Shown one piece after another: positions 15,990 through 23,320 of a stretch of 64,000 nucleotides of DNA; the first letter of the stretch is position 1, and every line of letters starts with the position of its first letter. A program made the translations under genes and the position numbers. A model generated the notes under the pieces. The model worked only from the letters and a program-made list of their open reading frames with translations, did no database searches and was not told the origin of the DNA. The stretch comes from Collinsella sp. UBA6357 (lineage in GTDB: Bacteria; Actinomycetota; Coriobacteriia; Coriobacteriales; Coriobacteriaceae): positions 1 through 64,000 of the forward strand of contig DJRP01000010.1 of NCBI GenBank assembly GCA_002437815.1. The letters run 5' to 3'.

Positions 15990-16763
15990 CTAGCGCTCGA
16001 TCAGGTTCCGGCGCACCCAGTCGATGATGTCGCTAGACTCGTAGAGTGGCTTGCCATCGATAAAGAGACAGGGGACCTGGCGCTTGCCACCCGCCTCGAT
16101 GAGCGTGCGCTCGGCATCCGGATCGGTCGAGATATTGCACTCGGGGATCTCGATGCCGTTCTTAGCGAGGAACGCCTTGACCTTGATGCAGAAGGGGCAG
16201 CCGTCCATCACGTAGAGCTCGAGGTCATGTGCCGCGGGGACTGCGGCCTGCTCGGCGTAGTCCAGATGCTGGCGCGCATCGTAGCCCTGGGCCTTGAGGT
16301 CGCTGCAGAGGTAGTCGACACGGCTCGGCGCGATCTTGATCAGGTGCAGGCGGTCGGCGACCTTCTCGAGCGCCGCGGCGGGGATGCCCTTGGCGGCCGC
16401 TGCCTCGGCGAAGGCCGGGTCGTCGCCGGGAATGAGCTCGGCCGCGCCCGTGACCTGGGCGCTCGCGAGCTTACCAAAACCGTCGTAAGGTTCGAAGACC
16501 GCGGCGCTCACGTTGGCGTTGTCCTTGAGCCCGCGGAACTTGAGGCCGCCTTCCGAGAAGATCCAGATAGCTCCGTCGCGCCAGGCGTACTCGAGCGGCG
16601 TGCAGCGGACGAAGTCGCCGCTGCCGGTGGCAAGCGCGCAGGTGTTGTGCCCGGCAAGGAACGCGTCGATGGCGGCGCGGAGCTCGTCCTTTGGCATTCG
16701 CTTTTCGCTGTCTTCTTTGCTGGTCCAGTATGCCGCGGCCTTATCGAATTCCTCTGGTGTCAT
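15990..16763 (-). CDS. Pyridoxamine 5'-phosphate oxidase-like / glutaredoxin fusion protein
   Basis: The ATG at 16763 follows AAAGGACA at eight bases; an upstream in-frame start lacks such a site. Of 257 residues, the first 170 or so form an FMN-binding split-barrel (PNPOx-like) domain with FVRCTPLEYAW and AVFEPYDGFGKLAS. The last 80 form a glutaredoxin/thioredoxin-fold domain with the active site CPFC in YVMDGCPFCIKVKAF, then QVPCLFIDGKPLYES. The fusion suggests a flavin- and thiol-dependent reductase. The substrate is unknown. The AlkA-like gene follows. Confidence 0.8.
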   Translation of the reverse strand: MTPEEFDKAAAYWTSKEDSEKRMPKDELRAAIDAFLAGHNTCALATGSGDFVRCTPLEYAWRDGAIWIFSEGGLKFRGLKDNANVSAAVFEPYDGFGKLASAQVTGAAELIPGDDPAFAEAAAAKGIPAAALEKVADRLHLIKIAPSRVDYLCSDLKAQGYDARQHLDYAEQAAVPAAHDLELYVMDGCPFCIKVKAFLAKNGIEIPECNISTDPDAERTLIEAGGKRQVPCLFIDGKPLYESSDIIDWVRRNLIER

Positions 16764-16882
16764 GGGGTGTCCTTTCGACACGGATGGTTGATGCTCTCGG
16801 TTGCTTTTACCCAGACAGACCGCATAATCGCTCTGAAGTTCCACTACCTCGACTTGCCGTCCATCTCCTTGCCGAGATACCG

Positions 16883-17032
16883 ATGGGGTGCTACTTCCAG
16901 TGCTGCGACATGCCCATCCCGGATCCTGCCCTGCACGGCACCGAGGCGATGGGTATCACCCGCGAGGAGGCCGTTTCGCTCATGGGCACGCTCCTACCAC
17001 GCCTCGAGCGGTGGAAGCAGGAGGAGTCGTGA
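16883..17032 (+). pseudogene. Zinc-ribbon/TipAS-like protein fragment
   Basis: A short frame ending at 17032 contains GITREEAVSLMGTLLPRLER, which matches GMTCDEAVSLMGAVLPQLER in the XRE-zinc ribbon-TipAS protein at 51359-52183. It also keeps CC and MP motifs ahead of it. It is a leftover of a gene of the zinc-ribbon (PF12674-like) type and overlaps the 3' end of the DUF6179 gene on the other strand. Confidence 0.5.
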
Positions 17033-17695
17033 GGGGTGGAAGGGTGGAGTGTGAACAGGGGTCGCCTTGGTTCGCAGCTCGGCAGCGTGCGCGGCTAGCA
17101 GGTCGTAGAGGTTGACGTGGAGTCCACGGTAGTCAGGGCAGATGCGCTCGAGCACGGCGATACAGTCTGCTGTGTCGAAGCGGGCGATCCAGCGGGTTTC
17201 GCGCTCGAGCTGGGCGAGATAGGCCTCGATGTAATCTAAGCCCTGCAGATGTGTATCGATCGGCTCGCTCAACTGATAATCGATATCGCAGGGGACCTCG
17301 TGCGCGGCAAAGCGCATGTCGTAGCGACGCTTGAGATCGCCGAGGCTTGCAAGCGTGTCTCGGAGCGCAACGTTGCGGATGGGCGGCATGGCGAGGATGA
17401 TGCGCTGCCACGTGGCGAGAGCGGTATCCACGCGGGCGTCGAGTTCGGCGAGACGCTTGTGCCAGAGCACAATGGGGTTGTCAACGCAAAGCTCCATGGC
17501 AGCTTCTTCTGCCGTTGTGTTTGCGATGCCGAGGACGTATAGGACCGATGCGGTGAGCTGCGCTGTCTCTGAGATGCTGACCGATGACGACCCATCCATG
17601 CAATAGAGACGGACGACGTGAGTCATCAGCTGTGCATAATTGCGCTGGGCCACAGCAAGGCACGTCTGGCCGTCGGTGTTTAGCTTGTTATTCAT
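16994..17695 (-). CDS. DUF6179-type conserved protein
   Basis: This 233-residue protein starts at the ATG at 17695, overlapping the end of the DUF6323 gene by eight bases (translational coupling). An earlier in-frame start would run through that gene. It is mainly helical with no catalytic motif that I recognise. I believe it is the DUF6179 partner of DUF6323, though family names are from memory. Its last 20 or so residues (from about THTPPF-like sequence) are read through a degenerate palindrome and the fragment on the other strand, so the natural C-terminus may be lost. Confidence 0.6.
   Translation of the reverse strand: MNNKLNTDGQTCLAVAQRNYAQLMTHVVRLYCMDGSSSVSISETAQLTASVLYVLGIANTTAEEAAMELCVDNPIVLWHKRLAELDARVDTALATWQRIILAMPPIRNVALRDTLASLGDLKRRYDMRFAAHEVPCDIDYQLSEPIDTHLQGLDYIEAYLAQLERETRWIARFDTADCIAVLERICPDYRGLHVNLYDLLAAHAAELRTKATPVHTPPFHPSRLLLLPPLEAW
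17051..17077. repeat. Intergenic palindrome copy (degenerate), inside the DUF6179 3' end
   Basis: GTGTGAACAGGGG is followed by CCTTGGTTCGC, a decayed member of the palindrome family. It lies within the run-on C-terminus of the DUF6179-type gene. Confidence 0.4.
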
Positions 17696-18251
17696 TCCAG
17701 CAACTGTCCCATCGTTCTCCGTCCCAGCCGGCCGCCGTCTCGTCGTAATCCCACTCTGCGGGATCGAACGCGTATGCGCGCCCCGTGTCGTCCGTGATGC
17801 TGTAACTGGACTGCTCGGTCTCCTCCTGCGCCTTCCGATATGCCCTTGAATGGGCCATAAGTTCCCCCGTCGGGATCTTTGCGACATCGATCGCATCACC
17901 CTGGTCCATATAGCAGTTGGTCAGCGCCTCTATGATTTCCTCGTCCGGTACTTCGGTGGGCAGTTCATCCCTCGTTTGGTAGAAAAGAGCTTGGAGTGCC
18001 GTAAGCACCGATGTCACGTCTGCACGCTGTAGGACATTGGAGTTGACGAGCTCTCGTGCAATCGACACGACAGCCGGAGTTCCAAATTCGATGCGCTCGA
18101 CCTCATGAAGGCATTGGCTTCGGTGCTCGGCAAGTTCGCAAGCTTCCTCGGGTGTGATGGCGATTCCCACTGGGGCAAGCTGTGCGTTGAGGTCCGCCTG
18201 AAGCGATTTCGTTCCAAATAGAGGAGCGCTAAACAAGGGGTCTTCCGTCAT
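17688..18251 (-). CDS. DUF6323-type conserved protein
   Basis: This 187-residue protein begins MTEDPLFSAPLFGTKSL and contains ITPEEACELAEHRS and a typical middle with LNALF-like and CYMDQGDAID segments. Homologues in Firmicutes and Coriobacteria sit next to DUF6179 genes, as here. No biochemical role is known to me. A good promoter lies 34 bases upstream of the start, and the coupled DUF6179 gene follows. The C-terminus is acidic and rich in D, E and W. Confidence 0.65.
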   Translation of the reverse strand: MTEDPLFSAPLFGTKSLQADLNAQLAPVGIAITPEEACELAEHRSQCLHEVERIEFGTPAVVSIARELVNSNVLQRADVTSVLTALQALFYQTRDELPTEVPDEEIIEALTNCYMDQGDAIDVAKIPTGELMAHSRAYRKAQEETEQSSYSITDDTGRAYAFDPAEWDYDETAAGWDGERWDSCWNE

Positions 18252-18284
18252 GCAGCCGTCCTTTCGTAAGAGGGTGGGTAATGC

Positions 18285-18313
18285 TTAATACCTCGATACG
18301 CAAGAAACTACAA
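18285..18313 (-). promoter_or_regulatory. Sigma-70-type promoter of the DUF6323-DUF6179 operon
   Basis: On the minus strand TTGTAG (18308-18313) and TATTAA (18285-18290) are separated by 17 bases. It lies 34 bases before the DUF6323 start. Confidence 0.6.
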
Positions 18314-18356
18314 GACTGTATTTTTCACAGATGGGGATGCTGGACAGTGTTGCGCC

Positions 18357-18800
18357 CTACGACCTTCGGCTGATGCAAAACCAAGAAGCCAGATAGACGA
18401 ACATGAACGCGGCGAGCGCCACGGCGATCGTGTCGATTGCCTGTTGCATGTCGAGCAAGGCGAGGACGCAGATAGCGACAGGTGCCATGCACATGATGAT
18501 GACGGCGGCGAGGCGCGTTGCCTTATAGGTGATTTGAATGTTGCGTTCGTCGTGCTCGGCGATGGCGGCGCGCTCGAGGTAATCGCGATTGTGAAGGCGT
18601 CGTGCCGTTCGGTATGTGTTGGCGGCCCAAGCTGCAAGGATGGCAAAACTCATATAGAGATACGTCTGGTTGTCGAGTCCAGCTATAGATTGGTTGGAGA
18701 TGGCAAGCATCGATCCGGCCCAAAAGAGGCAGAGGATCGTGGTGATGGCGATCTTGCGCTGCAAGCGCTTCTTGGTGGTGGCGATGGCCTGTGCGTTCAT
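18357..18800 (-). CDS. Membrane protein paired with XRE regulator (DUF2178/DUF6442-like)
   Basis: This 147-residue protein has four hydrophobic segments arranged as two pairs (about 19-35, 47-65, 90-110 and 118-138). A conserved-looking cytoplasmic stretch AEHDERNIQITYKATR sits between the pairs, typical of small membrane proteins encoded beside HTH regulators. The ATG at 18800 follows GGAGGAATAGC and lies one base after the XRE stop, so the two are co-translated. A longer N-terminus is possible but unlikely. Its role is unknown. Confidence 0.75.
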   Translation of the reverse strand: MNAQAIATTKKRLQRKIAITTILCLFWAGSMLAISNQSIAGLDNQTYLYMSFAILAAWAANTYRTARRLHNRDYLERAAIAEHDERNIQITYKATRLAAVIIMCMAPVAICVLALLDMQQAIDTIAVALAAFMFVYLASWFCISRRS

Positions 18801-18801
18801 G

Positions 18802-19005
18802 CTATTCCTCCAGGTCCGAGAAATCGAAAACGTCTTCGATGGTCTTGTCGAAGAATCGAGCAATGCGATAGGCGAGGACGAGGCTCGCGGTGTAGCGCTC
18901 GTTCTCGATCGAGATGATGGTTTGACGGGTTACGCCGAGCTCGCGTGCGAGCTCGGCCTGGCTGAGTCCTTGCTCTTTTCGAAGAGCCTTGATGTAGGTC
19001 TTCAT
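18802..19005 (-). CDS. XRE/Cro-type HTH regulator (small)
   Basis: A 67-residue stand-alone helix-turn-helix protein starting MKTYIKALRKEQ, with LSQAELARELGVTRQTIIS as the HTH core and NERYTASLVLAYRIARFF after it. This is the YgzD/PlcR-like short form that usually controls a membrane partner. The ATG at 19005 follows AAGGGAGTCC. A 19-bp inverted repeat brackets its promoter, implying autoregulation. Confidence 0.85.
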   Translation of the reverse strand: MKTYIKALRKEQGLSQAELARELGVTRQTIISIENERYTASLVLAYRIARFFDKTIEDVFDFSDLEE

Positions 19006-19028
19006 GGACTCCCTTCGGAATGGTAACA

Positions 19029-19092
19029 ATGTAAAGCTAGCTTGACACATATCGTACGAATCAGCGGAAACGATGTCAAGTCAGCTTTACAT
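19029..19092 (-). promoter_or_regulatory. Promoter bracketed by 19-bp inverted repeat operator of the XRE gene
   Basis: ATGTAAAGCTAGCTTGACA (19029-19047) is the inverse of 19074-19092 with two mismatches. On the minus strand TTGACA (19074-19079) and TACGAT (19051-19056) lie 17 bases apart, so the -35 sits in one arm and the start region in the other. This is a strong candidate autoregulatory operator. Confidence 0.75.
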
Positions 19093-19130
19093 CACACTAC
19101 GGAAAGATTGGCAGTTGGTAACAATGAGCC

Positions 19131-20228
19131 CTACGAAGCGTATTTATCGCTCAGAAACTCCTTGAATGCCGGAATGTCGAAACCAACAAGTCCGCGTCCA
19201 CGCTCACCGATAACGCCATCTTCGAGGAGGCGGCGTTTGTATTGACTCGCGTAGTTACTGGCTACTCCCATACGTTTGGCGATGTCGGATACGCGGCTTG
19301 GGCCCGGATCTGGGAGCATTGCAAGACAAAAATCGATGTCCTTGTCAGAGAGTTCTCGATAGGTTGTTTCTAGGATGCGGTCGCGGAGTTCCATACGCGC
19401 GAGCGTCGCGCCCTGTGTGACATCGGATGTGCTGATCTGCGGTAAGCCCTCGGAGACATCCCATGTGCGGTATCCGACAAGCTGCATCATATAGGGAAAG
19501 CCATCGACGGCTGCAACGGCTGATGCCAGCGCCTCCGGTTCGATCGAACGTCCTCCTGCTTCTACCGTCTTGCGAAAAGCGTTTGCGATCTCAGCATCGG
19601 TGATCCTTCCGAGCTGATGATATTGGGAGCGCCTAAGGAACGAGACGGAATCGTTGCGCAGCAGTGCTGAGACCTTATAGGGGAGCCCTGCCATGAGAAG
19701 CGCAACCTTCTTGCTTTCGCGCACGAAGTGCTGGTAAACAGAAGCGAATTGGAGCATCTCCTCCAAATCGACGGTAATCTCGTCAATGGTGATGAGAAGA
19801 CCGATATCGTGCTTCTCAAGTTGTTTGAATATGGTATTCATGCGCGATCGCCAGTTCCCCTGGGCTTCTTGAGGATATTCCCAGTCGATGCCGACCGGTC
19901 CGATTTGAATGCCGTTTACATGCGCATGGTTTTGAGAGAGATAATCCTCGGCGGATTCTTTGGTGCGTTCGATGATGTCTTCGAGCATGCCCGGCATCGC
20001 GGATACGTTTGCGGCGATCCAACCATGCTCGAGCGCCGTTTCCGACAGAAATGAGAGGAGGGCTGTTTTCCCCGTTCCTCTTGCTCCGGTGAAAATGGTT
20101 GAAAGGTTAGGGTCGCCCGGACCATTGATGAAGCCACGTGTGATATCGCGAAGGATGTGCTCACGCCCTGCGAGGAACGGCGGGACGCTTCCGAAAGTGG
20201 GTGTAAAAGGATTCTTGGCGTATTCCAT
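19131..20228 (-). CDS. AAA ATPase with winged-helix C-terminus (paralogue of the gene at 10916)
   Basis: The 365-residue protein starts MEYAKNPFTPTFGSVPPFL, has Walker A GARGTGKT at about 48-55, Walker B LLITIDEITV, and a C-terminal winged helix (VSDIAKRMGVASNYASQ then RRLLEDGVIGERG). Motif order and the NPF-PT and GR-IL-D opening match the ATPase at 10916. The ATG at 20228 follows AAAGGAGTCGCT. Five AACT half-sites lie 25-70 bases upstream. A DNA-binding, self-regulating ATPase is the simplest inference. Target and trigger are unknown. Confidence 0.8.
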   Translation of the reverse strand: MEYAKNPFTPTFGSVPPFLAGREHILRDITRGFINGPGDPNLSTIFTGARGTGKTALLSFLSETALEHGWIAANVSAMPGMLEDIIERTKESAEDYLSQNHAHVNGIQIGPVGIDWEYPQEAQGNWRSRMNTIFKQLEKHDIGLLITIDEITVDLEEMLQFASVYQHFVRESKKVALLMAGLPYKVSALLRNDSVSFLRRSQYHQLGRITDAEIANAFRKTVEAGGRSIEPEALASAVAAVDGFPYMMQLVGYRTWDVSEGLPQISTSDVTQGATLARMELRDRILETTYRELSDKDIDFCLAMLPDPGPSRVSDIAKRMGVASNYASQYKRRLLEDGVIGERGRGLVGFDIPAFKEFLSDKYAS

Positions 20229-20251
20229 AGCGACTCCTTTGCGGTTTTTGC

Positions 20252-20296
20252 TTAGTTTTGCAAGTTTTGCTTAGTTTTGCAAGTTTTGCTTAGTTT
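20252..20296 (-). repeat. 19-bp tandem repeats upstream of the second winged-helix ATPase
   Basis: Read on the minus strand, the unit GCAAAACTAAGCAAAACTT repeats, giving AACT half-sites whose plus-strand AGTT begins at 20254, 20263, 20273, 20282 and 20292. The spacing alternates 9, 10, 9 and 10 bases, as in the array at 10841-10897. TTGCAA and AAAACT lie 17 bases apart within it. The array ends about 25 bases before the start codon. Confidence 0.9.
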
Positions 20297-20421
20297 TACG
20301 CATGACGGTTTATCTGGGACTGTGCCTTTTCTCGCGCTCGCTGTCTGAATAACCGTTTTCGTTTTGGCAATAAGCCATGTATGTGCGTCGCGCGCCTGCG
20401 GCGCCAAGAGGGGAGAATCCT

Positions 20422-20952
20422 ATGAATATCGTTGTATTGAGCGGTAGCCCGCGCAAGGGCGCCAACACCGACACTATGGTCGATGTGTTTGCCGAGACCG
20501 CGCGTGAGGGCGGCAACACGGTCGAGGTCGTGCGCGTCGCCAACAAGAAGATTGCCGGCTGCCTGGGCTGCAAGTACTGCTTCGCCCACGGGGGCACCTG
20601 CGTCCAGAAGGACGATATGGCCGGCGTGATCGAGACGCTCAAGGGCGCCGACATGGTTGTCTTCGCTTCGCCGATCTACTGGTTCGACATCACCGCGCAG
20701 GAGAAGGCCGCCATCGACCGCCTGTACGCCTTCGGCGCTACCGGCTTCCCGTTCACCAAGACGGCCCTCTTGCTCGACAGCCACAGCGAGGGCGTCTATG
20801 ACGCGGCGATCGCCATGTACAAGGCGACATGCTCGTACTGCAAGTGGGAGGACCAGGGGATCATCACCATCAGCGGTATGGAGGAGCGCGACAGCATGGC
20901 AAGCTCACCCAAGCTCGAGCAGGTGCGCGAGCTCGCCCGCAAGCTTGCGTAA
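20422..20952 (+). CDS. NADPH-dependent FMN reductase / flavodoxin-like oxidoreductase
   Basis: This 176-residue protein starts at the ATG at 20422 after GGGGAG. It has the FMN-binding LSGSPRKGANTDTM loop, the CLGCKYCF motif of iron-sulfur flavoprotein-type reductases, and SPIYWFDITAQ for the flavin edge. It probably reduces quinones or other small electron acceptors with NAD(P)H. Its cysteines could be redox active. It stands alone and converges on the topoisomerase genes. Confidence 0.85.
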   Translation: MNIVVLSGSPRKGANTDTMVDVFAETAREGGNTVEVVRVANKKIAGCLGCKYCFAHGGTCVQKDDMAGVIETLKGADMVVFASPIYWFDITAQEKAAIDRLYAFGATGFPFTKTALLLDSHSEGVYDAAIAMYKATCSYCKWEDQGIITISGMEERDSMASSPKLEQVRELARKLA

Positions 20953-20962
20953 AGGCACCGTT

Positions 20963-20993
20963 GCGTGAACGGGGGTACGTCCCCCGTTCACGC
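20963..20993. repeat. Intergenic palindrome copy 9
   Basis: GCGTGAACGGGGG and CCCCCGTTCACGC pair perfectly around TACGT. It fills the gap between the convergent flavodoxin-like gene and the topoisomerase subunit A gene and is the last well-formed copy in the window. Confidence 0.8.
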
Positions 20994-21004
20994 CGCAGCG
21001 TTCG

Positions 21005-23245
21005 CTAGTCAAACAGACTCGGCATATCGTTTTCCTTCATGAGCGCACCCGCGCAGGGGAGGCTCTGGGCGCAGAAACGCTCCGTCGGCACGCCGGCACC
21101 GAGGATGTCCTCGGCCTTGCCCACCGTGGTGACGGTGCGGCCCTTCTTGTTGGTGAACGCCTGAATGCCCTGCGTGCTCGTCGATGCCTTGGTCTTGACG
21201 AGCGACGTGTTGAAGTTCATGAGGCGGAAGTCGCTCGAGACGAGTGCGATGTCGCGGTCCTCTTTAAGCACCTGGGCATAGAGCAGCTTGGCCCCACCGT
21301 AGATAGCGTTCTTGAGGCGCTTGCGGTTGGTCTTGGTGGCGTAGCCGGCAAGTGCCACGCGGGCGACGCGGCCGTTTTCGAAGATGAACAGCACGTCGGC
21401 CTTGTAGTCCTCGGGGTCAATGGCCCAGATCACGGACTCGTCCGCCTCCATCTCCAGGTCGGTCGGCAGATAGGAGCCCAGCTGGGCGGACTTGGTGTCC
21501 TCGAACTGAGCGACCTTGCACTTGTAGACCTGCTGCTTGTCGGTAAAGACCAGCAGCTCGTGCGTGTTGGACGACGGGAACTCGATAAAGGGCGCGTCGC
21601 CGTCCTTGTACTTGAGGTTTGTCGTCTTCTTGAGCACGCGGTCGGTCATCTTCTTGAGGTAGCCGTCGCGTGAGAGCATCATCGTGACGGGATACTCCTC
21701 GACCTCGGGCTCCAGGCTCACTTCGATGACGTCGGTGGGTTCGATGCGACCGGTGCGGCGCGGCATCACGTACTTTTTGTTGACGGCGGCCAGCTCGTCG
21801 CTTATGACCTGTTTGATGTTGTCTTCGCTGGAAAGCGTCTCCTTGAGCGCCGCGATCTCGCCCTCGAGTTTTTCGATGTCCCTGGTGCGGTTGAGGATGT
21901 ACTCCTCGTTGATGTTGCGGAGCTTGATCTCGGCCACGAACTCGGCCTGGGTCTCGTCGATGCCAAAGCCCTTCATAAGGTTGGGCACGACGTCGGCCTC
22001 GAGCTTGGTGCCGCGGATGATGGCGATAGCCTTGTCGATGTCGAGCAAGATCGCCTCGAGGCCGTGCAGCAGGTGCAGACGCTCGGTCTTCTTGCCCAGG
22101 TCGAAGTTGATACGGCGACGGGTCGAGTCCACACGCCACTTGACCCACTCGTGCAGGATCTGGCGCACGCCCATGACGCGCGGATAGCCGTCCACGAGCA
22201 CGTTGAAGTTGCACGAGAACGAGTCCTGCAACGTGGTGGCCTTGAAGAGCTTGGCCATGAGCTTGTCGGGATCGACCCCGCGCTTGAGATCGATGGCGAT
22301 GCGCAGGCCCGAAAGGTCGGTCTCGTCACGAATGTCGGCGATCTCCTTGACCTTGCCCTCCTTGGAGAGCTTGACGATGCGCTCGATGATCACGTCCGTC
22401 TTGGTGGTGTAGGGGATCTCGTAGACCTCGATAATGCGTTCCTCGGGGATCCAGCGCCAGCGCGAGCGGATCTGGAAGCTGCCCAGACCCGTCTCGATGA
22501 TCTTTTCCATCTCTTCGCGGCGGTAGATGATCTCGCCACCGGTCGAGAAATCGGGCATGGGCATGTACTCGAGCAGATCGCAGTCGGGATCCTTGAGGTA
22601 GTGCATGGTCGCCGTGCAGACCTCGTTGAGGTTGAAGCCGCAGATGTCGGACGCCATGGCCACGCCGATGCCCTTGTTGGCCGAGACGAGGATATTGGGG
22701 AACGTGGTGGGCAGCAGGCGCGGCTCCTTCATGGCGCCGTCGTAGCTGTCGACAAAATCCACCGGGTCTTTATCGATGTCCTTGAAGATCTCGGCGCTGA
22801 TGGGCGCGAGCTTGGCCTCGGTGTAACGGGAGGCAGCGTAGCTCAGGTCGCCCGAGTAGTACTTGCCAAAGTTGCCCTTTGACTCCACAAAGGGTGCGAG
22901 CAGCGCTTCGTTGCCCGTGGCCAGGCGCACCATGGTCTCGTAGATCGCGGCATCGCCGTGGGGATTGAGCTTCATGGTCTGGCCCACGATGTTCGCGCTC
23001 TTTTGACGCTCACCCTTGAGCAGGCCCATCTTGTACATGGTGTAGAGAAGTTTGCGGTGCGAGGGCTTGAAGCCATCGATCTCGGGAAAGGCGCGCGAGA
23101 CGTTGACGCTCATGGCGTAGGGCATGTAGTTGACCTCGAGCGTCTGCGTGATGGGCTGGTCGGTGACCTCAGAGTGCAATCCGATTACGTTCTCGGCGTT
23201 GACCTGCTTTTTCTTGGGTTGGGTTTTCGTCTTCTTCTTTGCCAC
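21005..23245 (-). CDS. Type IIA DNA topoisomerase subunit A (ParC/GyrA-like, divergent)
   Basis: This 746-residue cleavage subunit has the catalytic tyrosine at about residue 141 in AASRYTEAKL. The quinolone-pocket region reads HGDAAIYE, with alanine where E. coli GyrA has Ser83 and glutamate at Asp87. A long coiled-coil stretch near 450-500 and a short beta-rich C-terminal domain follow. I saw no GyrA-box, so decatenation (topo IV-like) is more likely than supercoiling, but this is inference. The ATPase subunit gene lies 75 bases upstream on the same strand. It probably coexists with a standard gyrase elsewhere in the genome. Confidence 0.85.
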   Translation of the reverse strand: MAKKKTKTQPKKKQVNAENVIGLHSEVTDQPITQTLEVNYMPYAMSVNVSRAFPEIDGFKPSHRKLLYTMYKMGLLKGERQKSANIVGQTMKLNPHGDAAIYETMVRLATGNEALLAPFVESKGNFGKYYSGDLSYAASRYTEAKLAPISAEIFKDIDKDPVDFVDSYDGAMKEPRLLPTTFPNILVSANKGIGVAMASDICGFNLNEVCTATMHYLKDPDCDLLEYMPMPDFSTGGEIIYRREEMEKIIETGLGSFQIRSRWRWIPEERIIEVYEIPYTTKTDVIIERIVKLSKEGKVKEIADIRDETDLSGLRIAIDLKRGVDPDKLMAKLFKATTLQDSFSCNFNVLVDGYPRVMGVRQILHEWVKWRVDSTRRRINFDLGKKTERLHLLHGLEAILLDIDKAIAIIRGTKLEADVVPNLMKGFGIDETQAEFVAEIKLRNINEEYILNRTRDIEKLEGEIAALKETLSSEDNIKQVISDELAAVNKKYVMPRRTGRIEPTDVIEVSLEPEVEEYPVTMMLSRDGYLKKMTDRVLKKTTNLKYKDGDAPFIEFPSSNTHELLVFTDKQQVYKCKVAQFEDTKSAQLGSYLPTDLEMEADESVIWAIDPEDYKADVLFIFENGRVARVALAGYATKTNRKRLKNAIYGGAKLLYAQVLKEDRDIALVSSDFRLMNFNTSLVKTKASTSTQGIQAFTNKKGRTVTTVGKAEDILGAGVPTERFCAQSLPCAGALMKENDMPSLFD

Positions 23246-23320
23246 GATTTCCTCTACAACTTCTCTGGGGACCGTTTTGCCGGGTTGCGGGCGGACGATG
23301 GGGCCGGCCGCGGCGATGCG

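Noticed and set aside
2636..20993. The scattered palindromes as a CRISPR array
   Set aside because: The copies are kilobases apart, self-complementary through the whole unit, and lack regular spacers and cas genes.
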